Shown here: positions 1-11,444 of the stretch, piece after piece
Layout: each line of letters starts with the position of its first letter
Numbering within the stretch: the first letter of the stretch is position 1
Origin: Nelumbo lutea
Taxonomy: Eukaryota > Streptophyta > Magnoliopsida > Proteales > Nelumbonaceae
Direction: 5' to 3'
NCBI GenBank assembly: GCA_022828595.1
Contig: JAKGHH010000007.1
Span: forward strand, 64,158,727 to 64,222,726
Length of the DNA stretch: 64,000 nt
Notes under the pieces: model-generated
What the model was told of the DNA's origin: nothing
Database searches by the model: none
What the model saw: only the letters and a program-made list of their open reading frames with translations
Translations under genes and position numbers: made by a program

Positions 1-1012
1 TAAACTGGACACTTAATGAGACTCGTGTTAGTTTAGAATGTTCACAGTCGGTGGATCGGTCTGGGGAGACCTATCCTAACAAGGTTGACACTGTGGTGCC
101 ACTAAGTCGGTTGGGGTGGCCTGTCTCAACTGCCAGGGTCAGACCCTAGGTACATATAGTGTAGGATAAATTGAATCTATGAACTTGACCAAATTTTCAG
201 TATTGCCCTGAACCTTGGAGATTGATGGGCAAAATTGAAAAGTTACACCCGACCCCTAGACTCGATTATGATACTACACTAGGTGTCGGATTGGGTTGTC
301 TTTGATATACCAATCAATGAGATCTTTAGCGGGGGGTCAAAACCTGGGTATGTTGGGACAGTTTGAGAATTCATCTGAGTGGGTAATCATAATGACAGGA
401 TCAGCCCCTTTGTCAGATGAAGGTAATGATCGGGGAAGCACTCTCACTGATGGAAACCAAGATTGCTGGCAGCCGATTTCAATCGTTGAGATTTGTTTTG
501 CAAAGTATATTTTATATGAGATATAAAAGTATATATGTTATGGTTTCTAAATGATTTGCAAAATGCTTTAATTCCCGGGATCCATATAAGCAGAGAGTGC
601 AACACTGTTCCTTGCAGCCGAGGGAGAGGTTCTCTCTTGTCAAGTAGTGTATGATCATTATGGGCTGAGAGGTTGAGTGTAAGACCATTGAGGATAATAC
701 CCGATGGGCTAATCTTGCATCTGCCCAAAGTCCCTGGGTGTTACAAGGTGGCTTGGCCCAGGGACCACTTAGGGTAAGTGTTGGGCCCATAGAGCCCATT
801 TGATGGGTTTTCAGGGGGTGCACTATCCATAACAGTGTATTCGGCCAGGCCTTGTAACAAAGGCTGGGCTGAACCCATGTGGCTGATGTGTAGATCAATG
901 CTTGGGTCCCACGCCATACAAGGAAGCCCAACTGGGCAGCAGTTAGGAAGGTTAAATGAGCACATAAGCTTAATGGGCCTAAAGCCCATTTCGAACTAGG
1001 CCCACTTAACAT
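1..1012 (+). repeat. Copia LTR fragment (family with TGTTAGACAG start)
   Basis: This matches the body of the LTRs at 10779-12736, 54300-56234 and 62583-64000 in the same orientation. The first roughly 120 bases of the LTR lie outside the window. Shared landmarks are the opening 'taaactggacacttaatgag', the 'gggcccatagagccc' block near 785 and the 'tacaaggaagcccaactggg' block near 918. The match stops near 1012, where the sequence changes to what is internal leader in the complete element at 42.4-50.8 kb, so the 3' part of the LTR is missing. Confidence 0.85.
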
Positions 1013-1217
1013 TTAAAGCTATATGGGCTGAACCATTCGGCCCATATGCCTAGATAATATTAATGGTTAATATTATGGTTTTAAAATGGGCTTCAAATGG
1101 GCCTTACAGATGATTAGTTTGATTGGATCAATTTATCCCTGCATGTGATGTATGGATGTGTGATGTGCTACGTACATGGGCCATAAGTGCTTGGCCCATG
1201 CTCAATCGACAGTGGCT
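1013..1217 (+). repeat. Copia 5' leader fragment
   Basis: The reverse complement of about 47840-48050, which lies in the untranslated leader between the primer-binding site and gag of the Copia element at 42.4-50.8 kb, aligns with this stretch. Examples are 'gattggatcaatt' near 1120 and 'cttggcccatg' near 1190. A piece of Copia leader is therefore joined directly to a truncated LTR. The leader is then interrupted at 1218 by a Gypsy LTR. Confidence 0.7.
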
Positions 1218-2780
1218 TAATGAGAGTAGAATTTATCATATTTTTATCCCCAATTATTCTGTCTTTTATACTAAATTAGCGTCTAATTGGACTCATATCT
1301 CTTGTATTTTGGTCCAGGGTATGAAATAAGGCATCAAGAGCAAAGAAAGACAAATTGGACGATTTTTCATAGTTTCGACATCGTTTAGTGATTTGGGCCT
1401 AACTTGCGTCTCCGAACTCGGAATGGGCGGATTCAAGATCCATTGGAAAGATAAGAGAAAAAGCCACAACTTTCATGTGTTGGGCTTTCCCAGATTCGGC
1501 CTGCATCGAATTTTGTAGGAAGGCCCAATCTGGAGCTGAAGCCCCATCTGGAAGGCCCAATCTGGATTCGGCCTGCATTGAATTTCATGTCAGGGAAATT
1601 TCATAGGAAGGCCCAATCCGCAGCTGAAGCCCAACTCGCAGAAAAGCTTGGCTGAAGCCCAATTCGCAAAGGAGGTCTATTACGAATCCAAGAACAAGAA
1701 ACTAAGAAGAATCCTTCTAGATCCAAATTCTTGATGTAATCTTAGAGTGAAAAAGGGATTGAGTTCAAGAAATAAAGAGATAAGATTAGAATTAAGATAG
1801 GACTTTCTATTTCTTGTAAAGATCAACTTCAAGAGAAATTAGGAGACCACCCCTCCCCTTTAATCTATATAAAGGAGGGGGCGGACCAGTTTTAGGGATG
1901 ACTTGATCACTAAATCATTCAATCATTTAACTTCTGATTTGAATTAAGGAGCAAAGAGCAATCAGTCAAGAAAGGTTCAAGAAAGATTTAAGAATTCAAG
2001 AAACTTCAAAAAGAGGAGATCTCAGCACCATGGGCGAATTCAAGAGTTCTTTCTTCCCCTTTGTTTGTTTTAATTCTTCCATCATGAATTGATTTGTTTC
2101 TTTCTAGGGCTATGGAAAGCCTAACCATGTTAATGAATATATTTTTATCTTCTTGATTTATCCAAGATTGTGATTTCCATATAGTCTATGAATTATTTTG
2201 CTTAATGCAATTAAGAGCTTGGCCACCTCTTAATTGATTTGGTTTTGTGAATGAATTGAGAGAGGAATTCAAATAATTGACAGAATAATTCATAGTGTGA
2301 ATTGAATGGTATATAGAGATATATATACATGATTCATCTGAATTTAATGGTTTTCTTGGACTTAATGCACTTCCATCTTGAGAGCTCTACTCGAGAGATC
2401 GAAGGGTTAACTGATGGGAATAGGTTTAGTATATCTCGAGAGAGAATATTAAATAAATTTTTGAAAATCTCAGCTTATGGGAATAACCATTAGTCTTGGA
2501 TAATTGGACCCATCAATATTCATTGCATTAGTTAGGTGGACCAAAAGTCCTAGCGATTCCATCATTTGCATATTCGATTAGTCATCACCCTTGTTTTTAT
2601 TTTCTTTTTCTAGTTTTATTTTCAGTAGTTCTTGCTTCCTAAAATCTGAATTTCGATTGTCCAAATAATTAAGGAAGACTGTGATTCTAATACTTATGTT
2701 GTTAAATCCCCAGGGGAATGATCTTATTATACTACTTGATAACTAGTGCACTTGCTAGAGTTATATTTTTATAGCTATCA
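1218..2780 (+). repeat. 5' LTR of Gypsy (Athila-like) gag-pro element
   Basis: The start (TAATGAGAG, a one-base change from TGATGAGAG) and the end (TAGCTATCA) match the LTRs at 8180 and 21346-22797. A TATA box and GC-rich block sit near 1863-1885 ('ctatataaaggaggggg'). A Gypsy primer-binding site follows at 2787. The bases just before the LTR are TGGCT, the expected target-site copy; the matching copy is not found because no 3' LTR is recognisable downstream. Confidence 0.8.
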
Positions 2781-2786
2781 AGGTTT

Positions 2787-2803
2787 AGGCACCGTTGCCG
2801 GGG
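2787..2803 (+). other. tRNA-primer binding site (Asp type)
   Basis: The sequence 'ggcaccgttgccgggga' lies six bases after the LTR end. It is one base from the GGCGCCGTTGCCGGGGA block that marks Athila-type Gypsy elements and pairs with the 3' end of tRNA-Asp. It fixes the orientation of the element and the inner edge of its 5' LTR. Confidence 0.8.
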
Positions 2804-2966
2804 ATTTAATCCTAAAATAATATTAGAATTTGTTAACCTTGAGTAATATAGACATTTTATGTTTGTTATTATTATCTTTTTCTTTTTCCTTTTATTTCTT
2901 TTATTTCTGTTATTATTTTTATTTGTTTGTTCGAATTTTTTTTTGTTGGTTCAGATTTTCTAGTGC

Positions 2967-4390
2967 ATGACACGCACTAGACAGGAAGGGTTAGCTGAAT
3001 TCGATCCAGAAATTGAAATGACCCTTCGTTTGTTGCAAAGGGCGAAGGAAATCGCACCCTCTTGGACTATGCTTGGCCAAACATTGATGGGGTGACATCC
3101 AGCATTTGCAAGCCTACCATCCACGCCAATAATTTTGAAATAAAGCCCGCAAAAATTCAAATGATCCAAACTAGTATTCAGTTTAGTGGATTACCAAGTG
3201 ATGACCCTAATGCACACATCGTTAACTTCCTTGAAATATGTGATACATTTAAACACAATGGAGTTAGTGATGATGCAATTAGGTTAAGATTATTTCCTTT
3301 TTCATTGCGTGATAGAGCTAAAGATTGGCTCAACTCACTCCCTATAGGAAGCATCACCACTTGGAATGATTTAACCCAGAAATTTTTTGACTAAATATTT
3401 CCCACCCTCCAAAACAACAAAATTAATTAATGATATTACCACTTTTGCTCAATTTGAGAGCGAGTCCTTGTATGAAGCATGGGAAACGATTCAAGGAAAT
3501 TCTTAGGAAGTGTCCTCACCATGGGATACCATCCTGGCGACAGATTCAGACTTTTTACAATGGTATTAACCCCTCTAATTGATCTATTATTGATGCAGCC
3601 GCAGGTGGTACGGTCATGAGGAAAACACCGGAAGAAGTTTATGACCTAATAGAGGAGATGGTGTCAAATAGCTACCAGTGGAGCAATGATCGAACCAATC
3701 AGAGGGGAGTAGACCATATCGATTCCCTTGCAGCCATATCTGCACAACTTGCTAATCTGAATAAGAAGTTTGATGCTTTAATATTGCAGCCATTAATACA
3801 CCATCTAGCATCTCATGTGATTTATGTGGTCAAATAGGACATACTAATTCTGATTGTCAATAAAATAGTCCTTGTATTTCCCATGAGAATGCTAATTTTA
3901 TCTCTCATGCTGACAGGTCAAACTTCAACCCATACTCCAATACATACAACCCAGGGTGAAGGAGTCATCCCAACTTCTCTTGGAGCAACAATCATCAAAA
4001 GGCACCCATGGGATTCCAACCACAGCTGCCCCCACAAAAAAAAGAGTAATTTGGAAGAGATGATTTCTAAGTTCATCAATGCTACTGAAGCAAGATTCCA
4101 AAGCCATGAAGCATCGATTAAGAACTTAAAAGTTCAAATGGGGCAGGTTGTGAGCATGTTATCAGAGAGGAAAGAAGGAAGGTTGCCCAGCAACACAGAA
4201 ATGAATCCCATAGAGCATGTGAACGCCATAGCCTTAAGAAGCGAGAAGATAGTCGGCGAAGCCCCAGAAGATGACAAGAAAGCTGAAATGGCCGATTTAC
4301 AAAAGGAGAATGAGGGAAGCACTGCTAAACTGAATTTACATGAAATTAAACTTCCTATCCCCTACCCTGGAAGAGTCTTGAAGGCTAAAT
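2967..4390 (+). pseudogene. Gypsy gag polyprotein, frameshifted
   Basis: Retrotransposon capsid protein that would package element RNA in the cytoplasm. The ATG at 2967 opens a reading frame (MTRTRQEGLAEF) that shifts near 3060 into the frame holding the core gag domain: SGLPSDDPNAHIVNFLEIC, then RLRLFPFSLRDRAKDWLNS and TTWNDLTQKFFD at 3180-3393. More shifts follow at about 3392 and 3525. The segment RKTPEEVYDLIEEMVSNSYQW (read in two parts, 3619-3680) and a zinc-knuckle region (CDLCGQIGHTNSDC, near 3815-3860) are out of register with each other. The last part, 4050-4390, predicts a coiled coil (EEMISKFINATEARF). At least four breaks make it non-functional as read. Confidence 0.85.
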
Positions 4391-4412
4391 AGATAGACAA
4401 TTTGAGAAATTT

Positions 4413-5123
4413 TTGGAAGTGTTTAAAAAAATCCATATTAATCTCCCCCTTCTTGATGTATTGTCACAGATGCCGAAATATGTCAAATTCTTGAAGGAGG
4501 TGATGTCAAATAAAAGGAAATGGGAGGAATGTGAAATGGTAAATTTGAACGAAGAATGCTCAGCCATCCTCCAAAATAAATTGCCCCCAAAGCTTCAGAA
4601 TCTAGGGAGTTTTTCTATACCTTGCACCATAGAGAGAACTGAATTTGAAAAAGCTTTATGTGATCTTGGTGCTAGTATAAATTTAATGCCCTACTCTATT
4701 TTTAAAAGGCTGGGATTGCATGAACTAACATCTACCACTACTACCCTACAGTTGGCCGATCGAAGCATTAAATACCCTAGGGGAATAGTGGAAGATGTCT
4801 TAGTTAAAGTAGGGAATTTTATCATCCCTGCTGATTTCATTGTGTTGGATATGGAGGAGGATAGATCGATGCCATTAATTTTAGGGAGACCCTTTCTTGC
4901 TACTAGTGATACTTTAATTGATGTGAAAAAAGGTCTACTTACCCTTAGAATCAATGGTGAAGAAGTGGTGTTTAATGTATTTAAAACCATGGAACATCCC
5001 AACACAATTGAACATAAAATTTATGCAATCAATAGCATTGATGTTGGTGCAGCTGAAATTAACACATCCAAATTAGATGACCCCTTTGAAAGCTACATTA
5101 TTAATTCATGTAAAAACATGTAG
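4413..5123 (+). pseudogene. Gypsy gag C-terminus and aspartic protease
   Basis: This open stretch of 236 codons continues the gag reading after a break at about 4390. It contains the retropepsin active-site motif in the Athila form, CDLGASINLMPYS (about 4660-4700), where most retroviral proteases have D-S/T-G, and the partner segment MPLILGRPFLAT (about 4870-4905). The protease would mature the gag polyprotein. No reverse transcriptase, RNase H or integrase follows: after 5123 a short tail reaching RPMMDERGAH ends near 5299. The open frame of this length suggests the protease decayed later than gag. Confidence 0.85.
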
Positions 5124-5620
5124 GTCATGGAGGAAAAGGTAAAGAAGGCGATGAACTATTTAGAGGATGACCAAGAAAGGTTCAAGCCAAGACAAGGTAA
5201 TACTCATTATATTCCTAATGAGAAACCGTTACCTCTGTTTTGCAGGCCCCTATTCCAGATCTGAACCCGCCCATGATGGATGAAAGGGGAGCCCACTGAA
5301 AGCTGCAACCAAGAGAGTTAGAGGATCCGATTCATGATAGGGAAGTTTATTTTTCTTTTTCCTTTTGCTTTCAGGTTATGTTTAGGTCGTGCTAACAACA
5401 AAAATAAAATTAAAATTAAAAAATAATAAAATAATAAAAAAATAAAAATTATTTTTTCTTTTGTTACTTATGATTGTGTTTTTTTCTTTTCTTAAGACCT
5501 TAATCATAGATAGCAGGGAAGTCCTCTTAAATCTCTCTCCTTGTTCTTGCTATGCAAATTCCATACATTGAGGACAATGTAGATCTTAAGTGTGGGAGAG
5601 GATTAACGGGTTGATAAAAT
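5124..5620 (+). other. 3' end of gag-pro region, AT-rich tract and polypurine tract
   Basis: Residues MNYLEDDQERF and RPMMDERGAH (5150-5299) match the C-terminal end of the minus-strand relative at 23589-23945. An A/T-only stretch (5399-5452) and noncoding sequence follow. The purine block 'aagtgtgggagagg' at 5588-5601 corresponds to the polypurine tract that directly precedes the LTR in the relative at 22798. Here an LTR is not present at the expected place. Confidence 0.65.
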
Positions 5621-5883
5621 TTTTTCGAACTCTAGCATGCTTTGATCATCACTTTTTAACCTTTCCTTTTGAAATTTCTGCTCCTTAGAGACTTATTTTT
5701 GAATGATTGCAAACCACCTTGAATCATGTACTTAGGTGGGATAGACAGGAAATGATGCAGGCAAATCTAGCTGAAATTTTTGGCTATGGAAGGTATCTCA
5801 GTAGTTTGAGTGATCAATGGGCAAGATGCAATACAGATTTGACCCTTGTGAGCATTTTGTTTCTAATGGACAAACATGGGTTG
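5621..5883 (+). other. Noncoding Gypsy 3' sequence
   Basis: The stretch lies between the polypurine-like block and the inverted LTR. A 68-codon open frame (5707-5913) reads partly into the inverted LTR and resembles no domain I know, so I treat it as chance. I recognise nothing else here. Confidence 0.4.
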
Positions 5884-6589
5884 AAGTTTCTTGAATTCTT
5901 GAACACTTCTTGACTGATTGCTCATTGCTTCTTGATTCAAATCAGAAATTGAGTGATTCAGTGATGCCTAAAGCTGGTCCGCCCCCTCCTTTATATAGCT
6001 TAAAGGGGAGGGGGTGGTCTCCTACTTCCTCTTGAAGTTGATATTTACAAGAATAGAAAGTCCTATCCTAATTCTAATCTTATCTTTTTATCTAATGAAC
6101 TCAATCCTCTTATCTCTCTAAGATTACATTAAGAATTTAGATCTAGAAGGACTCTTCTCGATTTCTTGTTCTTGGATTCGTAATAGACCTCCTCTGCGAA
6201 TTGGGCTTCAGGTAGGCTTTTCTACGAGTTGGGCTTCAGCTGCGGATTGGGCCTTCTTACAAAATTGCCCTGACTTTGGGCTGGGATTTGACTTTGATGC
6301 AGGCCGCATCAGCAAAAGCCCAAAATACGAAAGTTGTGGATTTTCCTCTTATCTTTCCAGTGGTTCTTGAATTAGCCCATCCAGAGTTCGGAGACGCGAG
6401 TTAGGCCCAGATTACTGAACGATGTTGAAATTGTGAAAAATCATCCGATTTGTCTTTCTTTGCTCGTGATGCCTTCTTTCATGCCTTGAACCGAAATACA
6501 AGAAATATGAGTCTAATTAGGTGTTAATTCAGTATAAAAGACAGAGTAATTGGGGATAAAAATATGATAATTTCTTCTCTCATCAGTTA
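5884..6589 (-). repeat. Inverted LTR fragment of the same Gypsy family
   Basis: On the minus strand this begins TGATGAGAG at 6589 and runs down through the TATA and GC-rich block (about 5980-6015) to about 5884. It matches the first half of the LTR at 1218-2780 in opposite orientation and the corresponding part of 22125-22797 in the same orientation. The R/U5 half is absent. Position and orientation suggest that the 3' end of the element was rearranged. Confidence 0.8.
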
Positions 6590-7930
6590 GCTTGATAACT
6601 GAGGTTCTAACTGTTGAACTTAGCATCAGTAGCTGATGAGATGCAAAACTCCATATCAGAATTCAAACATATACTCTCATAAATTCTCAGATCCCAAGGT
6701 TTGGAAATTATGTACAATATCTCCATCCTATTCGGATGGTGGTCTGAACTCAGAATGCAAGTCTGAATTCATCTGAGTTCAGATCTGAGTTCATCTAAAC
6801 TCAGACCTGAACCCATTCAAATCTGATTTTATTCGGGTCGTAACAGCACCCAAATTGCAACCGGATGCATCAAAACTGCCTCATTGATGAAAGTGTAGCA
6901 ATGAATGATGAAATCATATCTGAAGTGCATGTGGACCGATATGAGAATCTGATGCAGTATATGATCTGAAATATCTGTGGACTATTGTTTTTATTGTTAT
7001 CTTATTTGCACCCGATCTGAATTGGCTATGGATTGATGTTTGCGTTGAATTAGGACTAATATTTATGAGGCCTGAAAAATCCAAAAAGAGCATCATATTT
7101 TGGATTGTAATATACTGGCATTCAGATCTGAATCAAGGCTGCTTACAGTATAAAGTTGTAGACCTGATTTCAAGTTTCTGCAATTACCTAATATGAGCCA
7201 CACAAGCTTGGATGTCCATTACTAAATTTAAAGCATTTGATGACTAGCTCTGATTTCTAATATGGACTAATATGAGATCTGATCTGAAATATCTGTGGAC
7301 TGAGTTTTGTTTTGTAAAACTGCTAACATCAGATATGAATTGCAGCAGTTAACAATACCAAACATTGCAGTCCTAATTTCAGGTCTTAGCAATTATTTGA
7401 TATGTATGAGCTATACAGGTTTGGGCTTCAAATGTAGAGCTTAAAACCCTTAAATCAAGCCTAACTCATGGCTGATTTTAGTTTATTTCAGGTCCTCTTA
7501 ATATATTTTTTAGTTCAGATCTAATAGCAGCTCTAAGGCATGACAAATCTGATCCCAGCCTTAATGGATGTATATTGCGGTGTATACCGATGGGTGTGTA
7601 TGAGATATACAGCTCAGATCTGAATTATTGTTTGTTATTTTATCTATGGACCAACAATACCAAAAAGTTGCAGGTTTGAACTCAGCTGAATTGAATCTGA
7701 ATTCGGATGCTGCAATTAATTGATGTAGTTAAGATGTGCATATTGGAACCTTGAATAAGATGTTGGTTCAGATCTGCTTTCAGTATAGTAAGCTTCATTT
7801 ATTTATGTCAGGATGTGTTTTTTTTTTTTTATTCCAATACTTCACTGCACATTTTCAGTTGTAATAGGATTAGTTATTTATATTCTTTTGTGAATATTGG
7901 CCTTTTTATTGCTTTGACCTTTACAGTATA
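6590..7930 (+). other. Gypsy leader-like region rich in CAGATCTGAA words
   Basis: There is no convincing gene. The stretch repeats short words such as 'cagatctgaa', 'gatctgaattc' and 'atatctgtggact' at irregular spacing (6730-6830, 6960-7330, 7520-7770). A gag start follows directly at 7931, so this is most likely the untranslated leader, or LTR plus leader, of a third Gypsy element. I could not find its primer-binding site. Confidence 0.45.
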
Positions 7931-8178
7931 TGACAAGCAGACCTGAACTGGAGGAGATCCTTTATGACCCGGAGATTGAAAGGACTCTCTGTGTCCATTT
8001 GAGAGCTGCTAGGCAAGTCAGACAAGATGCACAATAAATGGCTAAACAAAGAACTATGATGGATTATGCCAAGCCCACCCTCACCGGGGCTGCCTCAAGC
8101 ATTATTAGGCCAACTATTGCTGCCAATAACATCAAAATTAAACCAGCCATAATCCAAATGATACAAAATACGGTACAA
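7931..8178 (+). pseudogene. Gypsy gag N-terminal fragment
   Basis: The ATG at 7931 opens MTSRPELEEILYDPEIERT, a paralogue of the gag start at 2967 (MTRTRQEGLAEFDPEIEMT). After an in-frame stop at 8035 the reading resumes with MDYAKPTLTGAASSIIRPT and IKPAIIQMIQNTVQL, equivalent to the segment at 3064-3180 of the first element. It ends abruptly where an LTR begins at 8180, so only about the first 80 codons of gag remain. Confidence 0.8.
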
Positions 8179-8179
8179 T

Positions 8180-8770
8180 TGATGAGAGGAGAATTTATCA
8201 TATTTTTATCTCCAATTACTCTGTCTTTTATACTGAATTAACACCTAATTAGACTCATATTTCGGTTCAAGGCATGAAAGAAGGCATCACGAGCAAAGAA
8301 AGACAAATCGGATGATTTTTCACAATTTCAACATCGTTCAGTAATCTGGGTCTAACTCGCATCTCCGAACTCTAAATGGGCTGATTCAAGACCCATTGGA
8401 AAGATAAGAGAAAAAGCTACAACTTTCGTATTTTGGGATTTCGTTGATTCGACCTGCATCAAAGTCAAATTCAGGCCTGAAGTCGGGGCAATTTCACAAG
8501 AAAGCCCAATCCGCAGCTGAATCCCAATTCGCAGATGAGGTCTAATACGAATCCAAGAACAAGAAACTGAGAAGAGTCCTTCTAGATCTAAATTCTTGAT
8601 GTAATCTTAGAGAGGCAAGAGGATTGAATTCATTAGATAAAAAGATAAGATTAGAATTAGGATAGACTATCTATTCTTGTAAATATCAACTTCAAGAGGA
8701 AGTAGGATACCACCCCCTCCCCTTTAAGCTATATAAAGGAGGGGGCGGACCAGCTTTAGGTATCACTCAA
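8180..8770 (+). repeat. Truncated LTR of the TGATGAGA Gypsy family inserted in gag
   Basis: It starts TGATGAGAGG and follows the LTR at 1218 up to just past the TATA and GC-rich block (about 8722-8757). The match fades at about 8770. The R/U5 half, including the TAGCTATCA end, is missing. The five bases before it (ACAAT) would be the target-site copy, but no partner is seen. Confidence 0.75.
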
Positions 8771-8974
8771 TCTCTGGAGGGGATCATGAATTGCATAAAT
8801 CTAAGTGAAAGCAGAGATAACTGACAACTAATGACTGGTTGTTGCTGCCATGACTTAGTCCATGAACCTTGGATTTGGTCGAGGGATACGCTGGTTTCTT
8901 CGTGGCTTATCACTACTTCGCAGGGGCTGGAATGGAACCGTCGACCTGTCGATTCGTTGACTTGGTCTTTGGTA
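8771..8974. other. Unassigned sequence
   Basis: I recognise no gene or repeat between the truncated LTR and the repeat array. A minus-strand open frame of 75 codons (8767-8994) has no recognisable domain. Confidence 0.3.
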
Positions 8975-10180
8975 AAAATTGTTGAATCGGTCAATGATCC
9001 ATTGATCTAAGCAGTCAAATTATTGACTCATTGACCTATTCAATGGTTTTTTGTTGTTTTTTATTTTTTTTAATCGGCCATCAAGGCAACCGGTTCTGTT
9101 TTATCCTAATTTCGGTCCATAGCCAAAAATCGTTGAATCGGTCAACAATCCATTGACCCAAGCGGTTAAACCATTGACCCGTTCAATGGTTATTGGTCTT
9201 TTTTTTATTTTTAAATTTTATTATTAGAACGGGCCAACCATTCGAACTAAACAGTCGAACTGTTGACCCAAAAACCAGTGGCTAGAACGATTCTGTTTTC
9301 AGGTTGTATAAGTTACACGCTCGAATGACATAACAAGTATGGTAATGCTTAATGTACCTCACACACTCAATTTTTGCGTGTAATTTTTGTTGTCAGAATG
9401 GGTAGTCCTTTTTTTTTAATTGGAAATTGTCCAAGCAACCAATTCCATTTTACCTCAATCCTGGTCCCTAGCCAAAAACCATTGAATCGGTTAACGACCC
9501 ATTGACCTGAGTGGTTGAACCATCAACCCATTAACCCGTTCAATGCTTTTTGGCTATTTATTTTATTTTTTAATTTTTGTGGTCAGAATGGGTTGTTTGT
9601 TCGAACCAAACGGTCGAATCGTCAACCCGAAAACCGGTGATCAGAACGGTTCCAATTTTGGGTCGTATGAGTCACACGCTCGACTGACATAACATGTATG
9701 ATACCGCTCAATGGACCTCACACACTCAATTTTTTGCTTATAATTTTTGTTGTTAGAACGGACTATCCGTTCGAACTGGATGATCGAACCGCTGACCTGG
9801 AATCGGTGGCCAAAACGGTTCTGTAAATTTTTGCTTATAACTTTTTGTTGTCAGAATAGGCCGTCCGTTGGAACTGAACAGTTGAACAGCCAATCCAAAA
9901 ATCGGTAGCCAAAACGGTTCTATTTTCGGGTTGTATGAGTCACACATTCAAATGACATAACACATATGATATTGCTCAATGGACCTCACACACTCAAATT
10001 TTTGCCTATAATTTTTTTTTTGTTAGAATGGGTTGTCCGTTTGAACTGGATGATTGAACCGTCGACTTGAAAATCAGTGGCCAAAACGATTTCTTAATTT
10101 TTTGCTTGTAATTTTTTGTGTCAGAACAGGCCATCCGTTCGAACTAAATGGTCGAAGAGTCGTTTGCCAGAACGTTATTA
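8975..10180. repeat. Array of diverged interspersed-tandem repeats
   Basis: Two sequence blocks recur. Block A ('gttgaatcggtcaa' to 'ttcaatgg', about 70 bp) appears at about 8977, 9126 and 9476. Block B (from 'gtatgagtcacac' through 'gacataaca' and 'cctcacacactcaa', about 110 bp) appears at about 9303, 9662 and 9930. A 'gaaccgtcgacc' / 'aaaacggttct' block follows each B. B spacing is about 360 then 268 bp, so unit length varies. There is no coding frame. It may be a satellite-like part of a repeat element whose ends I cannot see. Confidence 0.65.
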
Positions 10181-10204
10181 ACAACATTTATCAATAATAG
10201 TATG

Positions 10205-11407
10205 TGATGCGGCACGATCCAGGCACTCCTAGTTGGTTGTGGGCTGGCTCCTTGCTGGCAACGTATGGCACCTGAGAAGATGGAAAAGAAGGATTCCCGG
10301 GGGTTTACCCGGTGTGAATACTCCGATGCTTAAGTCAGAACACAGGGGAAAGAGAAAAGAAGAGTGCAAAAGCTAAGAGTGTAGGTCGCGCTTTATCATT
10401 GTGCTCGAGAGATTAGCTCGTGAGCAAAAATGTATTCAGTTTTAGAGTATGAGGGTGCGAAAGTATTCAAAAGTCTGACGATCCCTCTTCCCTTCTGCCT
10501 TGAGGGCTTTTATAGGGCGTCCCTATCAGATCGGGCATAACTACCACTGGGCCCCTGCCACAGCCGTTACCTGCCAGGGCTGCGTAGGTGGCCATTGCGA
10601 CGTACCCCTTACTCGGATGGCTGACACGTATCCAAAGGGCAGGCCGCCTCTGCCTGTTGAGAGACGTGGGTGTAGACTGTTGAAAGGACAAGGACTGCAC
10701 CGTCAGTCAAGGGATGTGGCCCAGTTTGATCGGTACGGTCTGTCAGATAGAAGATTCCTGAGAAACGCTTAAGCTGCTTGTTAGACAGTTGTATGCCCTT
10801 AGCTTCAATCGGAAATATGTACATTATGAATTTATTGTAAATGAATAAAGTACACATTTGATTCATGTTCCTATGGTGTGTTTCTGAGTAATACCCTTAA
10901 ACTGGACACTTAATGAGACTTGTGTTAGTTTAGAATGTTCACAACCATTGGGTAAATATGGGGAGATTTATCCTGCTAAGGCTGGCACTGGTGTGCTGCC
11001 AACTGTTGGAGTGGCTTGTCTTAGCTACCAGGGAGAGACCCTAAGCACATGCAGTGTAGGATTAATAGAACCTTTCAATCGGACCAAATTTCCAGAATTG
11101 CCCTGGACCTTGGAGATAGATGGGCAAAACTGGAAAGTTACACCTGACCCCTAGACTCGATTATGATACTGCACTAGGGTCAGATTGGGCTGTCTTTGAT
11201 GTACCAATCAGTTTGATCCTTAGCGGGAGTCAAAACCTGTGTATGTTGGGACAGTCCGAGAATTCATCTGAGTGGGTGATCATAGTGACAAAATCAACCC
11301 CTTTTGTCGGACAAAGGTAATGATCGGGGATGCACTCTCTCTGATGGAAACCAAGACTGCCGGCAGCCGATTTCAATTGTTGAAGTTTTGTTTTGCAAAA
11401 TATATAA

Positions 11408-11444
<37 letters not shown>

